NCBI GenBank assembly: GCA_022414725.1
Contig: CM039465.1
Span: 42,652,759-42,716,758 of the forward strand
Direction of reading: 5' to 3'
DNA length: 64,000 nt
Origin: Microglena sp. YARC
Taxonomy: Eukaryota; Chlorophyta; Chlorophyceae; Chlamydomonadales; Chlamydomonadaceae
Under the pieces are notes generated by a model. That model was given only the letters and a program-made list of their open reading frames with translations. It was not told the DNA's origin and searched no databases. The stretch's first letter is position 1, and every line of letters begins with the position of its first letter. Both the position numbers and the translations under genes were made by a program. Below are positions 1-10,300 of this stretch, piece after piece.

Positions 1-252
1 TCAATCATCATTCATGAATGTACATAACTACTGTCACATTTCACCCCGTCTACACGGCAACTCACCGTGGTCAGTGACGGGACCTCTATGGAACCTTCAG
101 CAGGCGGTTACCGTCACTCACGGGCATCAATCATCCTTCATGAATGTAAAAACTACATGACATTCACATTCCAACCTGTCTACAAGGCAACTCACCGGGG
201 TCAGCGACAGGAAATCTGTAAAACCTTCCGCACCGGTTCCCATCAGTCATCA
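1..252 (-). repeat. Two tandem degenerate copies of eL30 exon 3 and its donor site
   Basis: Two units of about 126 bp begin at 1 and 127 and resemble the region around the real exon 3 (446-576). Read on the minus strand, each carries the exon's end with the donor motif GGTGAGTTGCC. The second copy still encodes CGRFYRF then ADP, against CGRYYRV and ITDP in the true exon, but with a 6-base deletion; the first is more decayed. They lie on the 3' side of exon 3, where donor-edge copies are found in the other genes here. They look like pseudo-exons. Alternative exons are possible but unlikely given the decay. Confidence 0.7.
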
Positions 253-445
253 CCAGGGTACTTCAAATGGCCAAATTGGCCAGCCCTTTAGCAAACTTCA
301 AAACAAAAAACTGCGCTTTGTAGTGCAAAAAGCGCAAAAATTGCCTGCAGCGCCCACAAGGGGTTGCAAAAAACTGCGCTTAAAGCGCAGAGGGGGTCAA
401 AAAATCAGCGCTCAAAAGCGCGCGCTTTGAATTACCCTGGTCGTC
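253..445. other. Spacer with GCGC-rich short inverted repeats
   Basis: No gene is seen. The stretch separates the degenerate exon copies from the true eL30 exon 3. It has several A-runs alternating with GCGC motifs and one near-perfect hairpin at 374-390 (CTGCGCTT, one base, AAGCGCAG). It differs in composition from the flanking copies and could be a small insertion. Confidence 0.4.
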
Positions 446-507
446 ACTCATGAAATTAAAAAAACTACTACTCATTCACATGTAACCCTGTTAGCACGGC
501 AACTCAC

Positions 508-576
508 CGGGGTCAGTGATGGCCAGGACGGACACCCTGTAGTACCTTCCGCAGGCGGTTCCCAGGTCGACGTTGT
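508..576 (-). CDS. RPL30: eL30 exon 3
   Basis: 69 bp. The acceptor is CCATTGCCACAG on the minus strand and the exon ends G|GTGAGT. With the last base of exon 2 it encodes [20 protein letters not shown] then TDP, the conserved C-terminal third of eL30. The phase fits exon 2 exactly. Degenerate copies of its 3' edge lie at 1-252 and copies of its acceptor flank at 577-990. Confidence 0.93.
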
Positions 577-1872
577 CTGTGGCAATGGAACAGGTCAAGG
601 TTAGAGACGTGGTAAGTGCTGATGATGTACTGATTATTGTGACGAGGATGATGTACTGGTGAATGTGGCAATGGAACAGGTCAAGGTTAGAGATGTGGTA
701 AGTGCTGATGATGTACTGATTATTGTGACGAGGATGATGTAATGGTGACTGTGGCAATGGAACAGGTCAAGGTTAGAGATGTGGTAAGTGCTGATGATGT
801 ACTGATTATTGTGACGAGGATGATTGTAACAAGGATGATGTACTGGTGACTGTGGCAATGGAACAGGTCAAGGTTGGAGATGTGGTAAGTACTGATGATG
901 TACTGCTGATTGTGACGAGGATGATGTACTGGTGACTGTAACGAGGATGATGTACTGGTGATTGTGATAGGATGATTGTAACGAGCATTACGGTAAGATT
1001 TATATTTGATTTCTTTTGCACGCGTCAAGCTTGTGATGGGGCACAGTACATAGCTGGAAGTGACATCCACCTTGGCTCCATCATCAACCAAAGCGCGCAG
1101 GCGCGTATGCACTTTGGTGGAAGCCAGCGCTAAGGTGGATGAAAAGGACAGAGTGATAATGCTTGTTTGGGGTTTTCAGGTTCAAGTTTTGTGGGAAATG
1201 ACAGGGACATGATTCAGCAGCAGTGCATCCATCCATCCATTCTAGCTGTGACTATTGTGCCTCACTGTTTCGAAAATACTTTGAAAGATAAATGTGTGTG
1301 TACTAATTATGATACCAACATTCTGACATCAACACACATATGGTGTACATTGACATTCATGCATTCATCCATCCTAGCTTTGCGTCCATGTGAAGAAATA
1401 GGGATGGATGCTTGTATAGATATTAACTGTGTTCATCAATATGCACACACTCACCCGCCCATGAACAAAGGATGGATGCATGGATGGGTGAGTGTGTATA
1501 CGATGTATACCAAACGTGTGTTATCCATCCATACCAAATGTATGCTATCCATCCATATGTCTTCACATCAGCTCTTCTAGTGTGCAGATGCATGAGTGTG
1601 TGTCTGTGTTGATGAACACTAAATGTTTGTTAAGATCCATATATCTTCATACCGGCCGACTTCAAGGAGGGATGAATGGGCAGTTGGATGGATGGATGGC
1701 TGTGGATGTACACCATGTGTGTGTTGGAATCAGATTGCTGATATCAAAATTTTTACGTCTGTGTACTTGTGTACTTCTCTTTCAACTCATTTGGATACAG
1801 TAAAAGACTTACATTCAAGTACACACTTGTGGATGGACAAATTGACAGCAAGCGAATGCATGGTCAAGTTGA

Positions 1873-1903
<31 letters not shown>

Positions 1904-2530
1904 ACCCATCCTGAAAAGACACTTACTTCCGGTGTAGTGGTGAACGCCAGTCTTGGCAAGCATGGCGTAGTACTCGATCTCAGACTTGCGCACATGGGGG
2001 CAGTTGCTGCTGATGATAACGAGCTTGGCTGCAATAAAGAGGAGAAGTGCGAGCGATACATAATCAGAAAGAAGAAGGGGAGAAAGGAAGACATAAAGCG
2101 TGGAGTGGGGTGCGAAACAGGGTGCGCAAAAATAGGCCAGACGTGTACCAATGCGCTGAGCTTGGCAGCGAGCAGCGCTGCGCGATAAAGCTTCAAGCAG
2201 AAACGCAGCACCAGCCGAGTGTCCGAGCGACACAAGACACAGAACCTAGGTGGAAGTGCGGAGGAGTGCTGGAGAGGAGCACTACGAGGACGAGAAACAA
2301 GGGAAGAAGGCTCAAGTCCCAAGGCCTGGTCCTATGCCAAAGTCTTAAAGCTTACCCTTGCCGTTCCTCAGAGTCTTCAAGCAAGTCTTGTAGCCCAAAG
2401 TGTACTTTCCGGACTTCATCACCAAAGCCAAGCGGGAGTTGATGTTCTCCTGGGACTTCTTAGCCTTCTTGGCATTGGTCTTGGGGTTGACAGCAGCTAC
2501 GACTGCGGGGGGTGGGGCTGCGGGTGCCAT
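508..2530 (-). CDS. RPL30: 60S ribosomal protein eL30 (5' three exons; last exon outside window)
   Basis: eL30 is a small protein of the cytosolic large ribosomal subunit with the L7Ae/L30e RNA-binding fold. Joining 2530-2356, 2028-1927 and 576-508 gives about 115 residues with no frame break. Family hallmarks are contiguous: [47 protein letters not shown], then [15 protein letters not shown] and ITDPG. All junctions are GT-AG. The usual last residues (the DSDII region) are missing; exon 3 ends in a good donor, so the final exon lies to the left of position 1. The N terminus carries about 20 extra residues rich in Ala, Pro and Val before the conserved [11 protein letters not shown]. In yeast L30 autoregulates splicing of its own transcript; nothing here shows whether that holds in this organism. 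Recognition is secure. Confidence 0.95.
577..990 (-). repeat. Acceptor-edge tandem array in eL30 intron 2
   Basis: About four units of 85-100 bp (starting near 581, 666, 751 and 852), each containing the same GGCAATGGAACAGGTCAAGG block, which is the reverse complement of the branch/polypyrimidine region and acceptor of exon 3. After each copied acceptor the minus strand reads TCACCAGTACATCATCC rather than exon sequence. The unit therefore contains a full 3' splice site but little or no exon. Confidence 0.85.
991..1926 (-). other. Rest of eL30 intron 2
   Basis: No coding sequence recognised. Contains scattered degenerate ATCCATCC motifs (about 1225-1700), related phrases around TATGTCTTCACATC, and a C-run followed by a (CA)n tract at about 1871-1905, close to the donor of exon 2. 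Confidence 0.6.
1927..2028 (-). CDS. RPL30: eL30 exon 2
   Basis: 102 bp. Acceptor TTTATTGCAG, donor A|GTAAGT on the minus strand. Encodes [20 protein letters not shown] and on through [13 protein letters not shown], the most conserved part of eL30. Confidence 0.95.
2029..2355 (-). other. eL30 intron 1
   Basis: 327 bp between G|GTAAGC and TTGCAG. It is of mixed composition and, unlike the other introns here, shows no obvious tandem array. Confidence 0.8.
2356..2530 (-). CDS. RPL30: eL30 exon 1 with start codon
   Basis: Start ATG at 2530 (minus strand, context ACAAAATGGC). Encodes an Ala/Pro/Val-rich extension ([20 protein letters not shown]), then [14 protein letters not shown] and [14 protein letters not shown], ending in phase 1 at G|GTAAGC. 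A CTTTTCCCCTCAG acceptor-like motif ends at about 2548, so the first few 5' UTR bases may belong to a second exon, with a UTR intron upstream. Confidence 0.94.
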
Positions 2531-3022
2531 TTTGTCTCCTTCTCAGCCTGAGGGGAAAAGAAGCGGAAGGTAAGCAACGCCGCCAATTGTAGCAGAGATC
2601 AATGCTGAGGAGCGAAACGAGCAATTTTCTACCTTAAGCTCCAGAGTGTTATTAGTTTGTAAGAGGGATACTGGAGCGCACAGGGCGACTACATAGTCGG
2701 CGGCGAGACTCAGCTACATCGCTCAGCTACACGCGGTCTGACTGTCAAGTCAAGCATTCCTGAAAGAAAGGAAATCGAAGAGGAGTTGTGGATCAAAAGC
2801 CAACTAGGACAAGGATGACTCAATTTCCTTTCCTTCCCGAGCTGTCGTTGTGGCCTAAGTCCCAGCCCCTAGCCACCCAGGTTGTGATAATTTCTTAGTT
2901 ATTGCGTTCCATTTAGAAATACATCCTGAGCAGCGAATCCACGCACCACAATCCATTTCCAACGAACTCAATGGTTTTCTCGATGGTGTAATTCTAGCAA
3001 GACCTGAACTCTAGCTGCAACC
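2531..3022. promoter_or_regulatory. Intergenic region between divergent eL30 and CFAP46-like genes
   Basis: 492 bp separates the two start codons, which face away from each other, so promoter elements of both genes should lie here. The sequence is balanced in composition and free of tandem repeats, in sharp contrast to its surroundings. I see no certain TATA box or other named element. A possible 5' UTR splice acceptor for eL30 is at about 2548-2552. Confidence 0.55.
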
Positions 3023-3181
3023 ATGGCGACGCCAGAGTCGATCAAGAAAGTTATTGCCACGACTACTGATTCGCAGAAGTTGAAAGAGGCGTACTCGGCC
3101 ATCGTACGAAATCTTTCGAATCAGACGACGCATCGAGCTGGCCTAGAGACGCTCGTCATTTGCTCCGAGACAGCACTCAAG
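3023..3181 (+). CDS. CFAP46: CFAP46-like exon 1
   Basis: Start ATG at 3023 in a favourable context (CAACCATGGCG). 53 codons starting MATPESIKKVIATTTDSQKL and ending CSETALK, helical and TPR-like. The end is set by the joining phase with exon 2. The donor is the weak AAG|GTTCG, so the exact boundary is less sure than the start. Confidence 0.75.
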
Positions 3182-4040
3182 GTTCGACATGTCAACCTCC
3201 TTCCAGCTAGCTCTAGCATGGACCCTTGTTTGTTGCCCTAGAGTCTAGGCAACCTATACTGCACTCATTCACCTAGCCATGCTAGCATTTGTGTGTTTGT
3301 GTTTGGGGGTAAATGGCCTTCTTGCGCAGCTAGTGCTGACATGTAGCTTGATGCACGCACCTATCCCTGGCAGGGTGTTATGTTACACATGTATATCTGG
3401 TTGTTGGAAGATATGTGATGCGTACTGCTGTGCATGTGAGTGTTGTACTGCTATACAACATGTGGATATTGTGCTCACATAGAAAGTGGGTGTTGTAGAT
3501 ACAGTAAGGGATGTGTCATGCAATGTTATACATGTGTGTTTGTACAGCTTTACATTTGGGTGTTGTAGATACATGACTACATGAGGGGTTGTGTTGTGTG
3601 GTGTCTACGTGTCTGTGTGCATGGTTGGGTGTGTCTGACTAAGCATAGGGGGAGGGTGTGTGTATGTGCGAGTAAGCACGGGAGAGGTTTGGTCTGTGGG
3701 GTGGTGGTGGTGGTGGTGTATTACAACTTGTCATGTGCATGTGAGTGTGAGTCGGGGTGGGCATGGGTGTGTGCCCTGAGCCGTGGCCCGTGAAATGCAG
3801 AGGGTGCGAGCTGGACGGCGGTGGTGATGTTGGTAGTGTGTTTGGGTGTGTGTGTGCGTGTTTGTGTGTGTGGTGTGTGTGGTGGTGGTGGGGCACCAGG
3901 GCACAAGGTGGTTGTGTGTGTGTGTGGGGGGGGGGGGGGGGGCAGCTGGACGGCGGTGGGGATATTGGTAGTGTGTTTTAGGTGTGTGTGTATGTGTGTG
4001 TGTGTGTGTGTGTGGTGGTTGTGGTGGTGGTGGTGGTGGT

Positions 4041-4100
<60 letters not shown>

Positions 4101-4328
4101 GGTCGAGTTGGGTAGTGGTGTTAATGGTGTGTGTGTGTGGGTGGGAAGTTGTGTGTGTGGGGGTCGATCTGCGTGATGGTAGGGGTGGGGGTGGTGTGTG
4201 TGGGGGGGTGGGGGGGGTGGGGGGGTCGAGTTGGGTAGCGGTGTTAATGGTGTGTGTGGGGGGGTGGGAAGTTGTGTGTGTGGGGGTCGATCTGCGTGAT
4301 GGTGGGGGTGGGGGTGGTGTGTGTGTGT

Positions 4329-4376
<48 letters not shown>

Positions 4377-7300
4377 CATGGGCTCATTTCAAAAGGAGGT
4401 AGTGATGTCAGCCATTTGTGGTGATATGGTATTGGACGAAACCCTGACTGGCTTTTGGTCCTGTACAGGTGGGAAATCTCGATGTTGCCAAACGCTGCCT
4501 GGAAACGTACTTCCTTGAAGTACGGCGGTACGACAGCACACTTAAAGAAGTGGAGGTGAAAGATCAGTACCTATGTCGAGCGCACTACTCTCTTGGAAAA
4601 CTGGTTTCGGAGCAGTCAAAGCGACTAAAAGGGAAGCCTTTAGTTGATGGTACCTTGGAATCTATCAAGCATGTGATGAAGGGCCTAGAGATAGCTGCAT
4701 CCAACCCAAGGTAAGTGGTGTGGTGTGGGTAGGTGTGGTGTGGTGGGGTTGGTATGTGAATGGTATTAGCTGTGTGGTGGGGTTGGTATGTGAATGGTAT
4801 TAGCTGTGTGGTGGGGTTGGTATGTGAATTGGTATTAGTTATGTGGTGGGGTTGGTATGTGAATGGTATTAGCTGTGTGGTGGGGTTGGTATGTGAATGG
4901 TATTAGCTGTGTGGTGGGGTTGGTATGTGAATAGGTATTAGTTGTGTGGTGGGGTTGGTATGTGAATGGTATTAGCTGTGTGGTGGGGTTGGTATGTGAA
5001 TGGTATTAGTTGTGTGGTGGGGTTGGTATGTGAATGGTATTAGCTGTGTGGTGGGGTTGGTATGTGAATGGTATTAGCTGTGTGGTGGGGTTGGTATGTG
5101 AATTGGTATTAGTTGTGTGTCCACAAAACATGTCATGAAGGGCCTAAAGATAGCTGCGTCCAACCCAAGGTAAGTGGTGTGGTGTGGGTAGGTGTGGTGT
5201 GGTGGGGTTGGTATGTGAATTGGTATTAGTTGTGTGGTGGGGTTGGTATGTGAATGGTATTAGTTGTGTGGTGGGGTTGGTATGTGAATTGGTATTAGTT
5301 GTGTGGTGGGGTTGGTATGTGAATTGGTATTAGTTGTGTGGTGGGGTTGGTATGTGAATTGGTATTAGTTGTGTGTCCACAAAACATGTCATGAAGGGCC
5401 TAAAGATAGCTGCGTCCAACCCAAGGTAGGAGTGGGTGCTGTGGCTCAGGTTATGCCCTAACATGTCATGAAGGGCGCTACTACCACACCTCTCACCCAC
5501 CAACAGACACATTCACTCCCCCGCCCCCCCCCCCCACACACCCACCCACCCTGGTACTTGTTCCTGGTGTACAACGGCAGTGTTCACTACTGGCATACCT
5601 CTCCCCCCCCACACACACACTCCCCCCCACCACCACCACACACACACCACCACCACTACCACCACCATATTCACTCCCCCACCACCCACCACCCCACCCC
5701 ACCCAGGTACTTGTTCATGGTGTACAATGGCAGTGTTCACTACTGGCACGTGTCCCGCCCCCTCCAGTGTGCACCGCTGGCACACCTCCCCCCCCATACA
5801 CACACTACCACCACCACCACCACCCACCACACCACCACCATATTCACTCCCCCCACCCCACCCCACCCACCTAGGTACTTGTTCCTGGTGTACAACGGCA
5901 GTGTGCACTACTGGCACGTGTCCCGCCCACTCACCCCACACCACCACCCACTCCCCCCCCACCCCACCCACCCACCCACCCACCCACCCACCCACCTAGG
6001 TATTTGTTCCTGGTGTACAACGGCAGTGTGCACCACTGGCACGTGTCCCGCCCCCTCCAGTGTGCCGAGATGCGAAAGCACATGCTCCCCAGCATGGAGA
6101 AAGTGGTCGTGGTAGGTCTCCTATTTGAATTTGAATTTGAATATGGATATGGATATAAATATAGAATGCGAAAGTACTTGCTCCCCAGCATGGAGAAAGT
6201 GGTCGTGGTAGGTCTCCTATTTGAATTTGAATTTGAATATGGATATGGATATAAATATAGGATGCGAAAGTGCATGCTCCCCAGCATGGAGAAAGTGGTC
6301 GTGTTAGGTCTCCTATTTGAATTTGAATTTGAATATGGATATGGATATAAATATAGGATGCGAAAGTGCATGCTCCCCAGCATGGAGAAGGTGGTCGTGG
6401 TAGATCTCCTATTTGAATTTGAATTTGAATATGGACATAAAAAAGAGATGCCAAAAGCACAATGCTCCCAGCATGGAGAAGGTGGTGAGAAGTAGGTCTC
6501 GTATTTTAAAGTTTAATTCAATTTGAATTTGAATTTGAATATGAATATAAATATTAATATAAGATGTTAAAGCACATGCTCCCCAGCATGGAGAAAGTGG
6601 TCGTGGTAGGTCTCCTATTTGAATTCAAACTTGAATATGGATGTAAATATAAGACGCGAAAGCACATGCTCCCCACCATGTAGAAGGTGGTGAGAAGTAG
6701 GTCTCGTATTTTAAAGTTAAATTCAATTTGAATTTGAATATGAATATAAATATTAGTATAAGATTTTAAAGCACATGCTCCCCAGCATGGAGAAAGTGGT
6801 CGTGGTAGGTCTCCTATTTGAATTCAAACTTGAATATGGATAAAAATATATGACGCGAAAGCACATGCTCCCCAGCATGTAGCAGGTGGTCGTGGCAGGT
6901 CTCCTATTTGAATTTGACTTGACTTTACTTTCAATTCTATTTGAATTGATTTCAATTCACTTTGAATTTGAATTTGAATTTGAATCTGAATGCAAAATGC
7001 AGGCCCTATGAAAGGTGGCAGGGCAAGAGGAGTGGAAGGGTCTTTGCATAATGAATCTCGCCCTGTTGACTTTGACTTTGAATTTGACTTAGTATCTGAA
7101 TGCGAAATGCAGGTCCTAGAAAAGGTGGCAGGGCAAGAGGAGTGGAAGGGTCATTGCTTGATGAATCTCGCCCTGTTGACTTTCACTTTGACTTTGATCT
7201 GACTTTGTATTTGACTTTGTATCTGAATGCGAAATGCAGGCCCTAGAAAAGGTGGCAGGGCAAGAGGAGTGGGAGGTTCTTTGCATAACGAATCTCGCCC

Positions 7301-10300
7301 TGTTGACTTTGACTTCGTATCTGAATACAAAATGCAGGCCCTAGATAAGGTTGCAGGGCAAGAGGAGTGGAAGATTCTTTGCTTGATGAATCTCGCCCTG
7401 TTGACATTGACTTTGTATCTGACTTAGTATCTGAATACAAAATGCAGGCCCTAGATAAGGTTGCAGGGCAAGAGGAGTGGAAGATTCTTTGCTTGATGAA
7501 TCTCGCCCTGTTGACATTGACTTCGTATCTGACTTAGTATCTGAATACAAAATGCAGGCCCTAGATAAGGTTGCAGGGCAAGAGGAGTGGAAGATTCTTT
7601 GCTTGATGAATCTCACCCTGTTGACATTGACTTTTTATCTGACTTAGTATCTGAATACAAAATGCAGGCCCTAGATAAGGTTGCAGGGCATGAGAAGTGG
7701 AAGATTCTTTGCTTGATGAATCTCGCCCTGTTGACATTGACTTTGATCTGACTTTGTATCTGGCTTTGTATCTGAATTCCAAATGCAGGCCCTAGAAAAA
7801 GTGGCAGGGCGAGAGGAGTGAAAGGGTCATTGCTTAACGATTCTCGCCCTATTGACTTTCACTTTGTATCTGACTTAGTATCTGGCTTTGTATCTGAATT
7901 CCAAATGCAGGCCCTAGAAAAGGTGGCAGGGCAAGAGGAGTGGAAGGGTCATTGCTTGATGAATCTCGCCTTGTTGTCTTTGACTTTGGCTTTGTATCTG
8001 ACTTTGTATCTGACTTAGTGTCTGAATGCGAAATGCAGGCCCTAGAAAAGGTGGCAGGGCAAGAAGAGTGGAAGGTTCGATGCTTGATGAATCTCGCCCT
8101 GTGTCAACTGGATGCTGGCAACCCGTCAGAGGGCGAGAAGACGTTGCAGCGAGGGTATGATATGGCAGTGGCTAACAAGTTGGACGTTCTGCAGAAAGAG
8201 GTGGCTGTGCTGCAGGTGCGCTGTGTGTGTTGGTTTGTGTGCGTGTGTGCGTGTGTGTGTTGGTTTGTGTGCATGTGTGTGTGTGTGCTGCAGGTGCGCT
8301 GTGTGTGTTGGTTTGTGTGCATGTTTGCGTGTGTGCTGCTGCTGTGTGTGTGTCAGCTGGACACTGGCAACCCGTCAGAGGGCGAGAAGACGTTGCAGCG
8401 AGCGTACGACATGGCGGTGGCTTACAAGTTGGACGTTCTGCAGAAAGAGGTGGCTGTGCTGCAGGTGCACTGTGTGTGTTGGCTTGTGTGCATGTGTGTT
8501 TGCTTGTGTGCGCTGTGTGTATTGGTTTGTGTGCTTGTCTCACAAGTTCAACGTTCTTCAGAAAGAGGTGGCTGTGCTACAGGTGTGCTGTGTGTGTTGG
8601 TATTTGTGTGCGTGTGTGTTTGTTGGTATTTGTGTGTTGGTATGTGTGTGTTCGTCTGTGTGCTTGTCTCACAAGTTGGACGTTCTGCAGAAAGAGGTGG
8701 CTGTGCTGCAGGTGCGCTGTGTGTGTTGGTATTTGTGTGCGTGTGTGTTTGTTGGTGTTTGTGTGTTGGTATGTGTGTGTTCGTCTGTGTGCTTGCCTCA
8801 CAAGTTGGAGGTTCTGCAGAAAGAGGTGGCTGTGCTGCAGGTGCGCTGTGTGTGTTGGTATTTGTGTGCATGTGTTGGTATGTGTGTGCTGCATGAGGTT
8901 GCTGTGCTGCTATGTGTGTGCATGTGTTGGTATGTGTGTGCTGCATGAGGTTGCTGTGCTGCTATGTGTGTGCATTTGTGTATGTGTGTGTTGGGATGTG
9001 TGCATAACTGTGTATGTATGTGTGTGCTTAGTGTGTGTTGGTATGTGTGAGTGTGCTGCTAAGTGTGTGTGTTTGTGTGTGTTTGAAGGTGAAGGTGCTG
9101 CTATGTGTGTGTATTTGTGTATGCGTGTGTTGGGATGTGTGCATAACTGTGTATGTATGCATGTGTGTGCTGAGTGCGTGTTGGGATGTGTGTGTACTGC
9201 TAAGTTTGTGTGTTTGTGCGTGTTTGTATGCGTGTGTTTGTCGGTGTGGGTGCTGCTATGTGTGTGTATTTGTGTATGTGTGTGTTGGGATGTGTGCATA
9301 ACTGTGTATGTATGTGTGTGCTTAGTGTATGTTGGTATGTGTGTGTGTGCTGCTAAGTGTGTATGTTTGTGCGTGTTTGTATGCGTGTGTTTGTAGGTGT
9401 GGGTGCTGCTATGTGTGTGTATTTGTGTATGCTTGTGTTGGGATGTGTGCATAACTGTGTATGTATGCATGTATGTGTGTGCTGAGTGTATGTTGGTATG
9501 TGTGTGTGTGCTGCTAAGTGTGTGTGTTTGTGCGTGTTTGTATGCGTGTGTTTGTAGGTGTGGGTGCTGCTATGTGTGTATTTGTGTATGCGTGTGTTGG
9601 TATGTGGGCATTACTGTGTATGTATGCATGTATGTGTGTGCTGAGTGTATGTTGGTATGTGTGTGTGTGCTGCTAAATGTGTGTGTTTGTGCGTGTTTGT
9701 ATGAGTGTGTTTGTAGGTGTGGGTGCTGCTATGTGTGTGTATTTGTGTATGTGTGTGTTGGTATGTGGGCATTACTGTGTATGTATGCATGTATGTGTGT
9801 GCTGAGTGTATGTTGGTATGCGTGTGTGTGCTGCTAAGTGTGTGTGTTTGTGCGTGTTTGTATGCGTGTGTTTGTAGGTGTGGGTGCTGCTATGTGTGTG
9901 TATTTGTGTATGTGTGTGTTGTGATGTGGGCATAACTGTATATGTTTGTATGTGTGTGCTGAGTGTGTGTTGGGATGTGTGTGTGCTGCTAAGTGTGTGT
10001 GTTTGTGCGTGTTCGTATGCGAGTGTTGGTATGTGTGGGTGCTGCTATGTGTGTGTATTTGTGTATGTGTGTGTTGGGATGTGGGCATAACTGTGTATGT
10101 ATGTGTGTGCTGAGTGTGTGTTGGTATGTGTGTGTGCTGCTTTGTGTGTTTTGTGTCCATGTGTTTGTGTATGTGTATGTGTGTGTGTAATGATTACACG
10201 CTCACCTAAGCACAGCTGGTGGCGGCGGTGGTGGTGGTGATGGTGGTAGTGGTGGTGGTGTGTGTACTAACGCACTGTGTGTTGTGATGACCTAAGCACT

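Noticed and set aside
3821..4402. Open frames rich in Gly/Val/Cys or Pro/His/Thr on both strands
   Set aside because: Products of (GT)n, (GGT)n and poly-G. The same applies at 5468-6115, 8910-9470, 42937-45818, 49010-50387 and 56276-56908.
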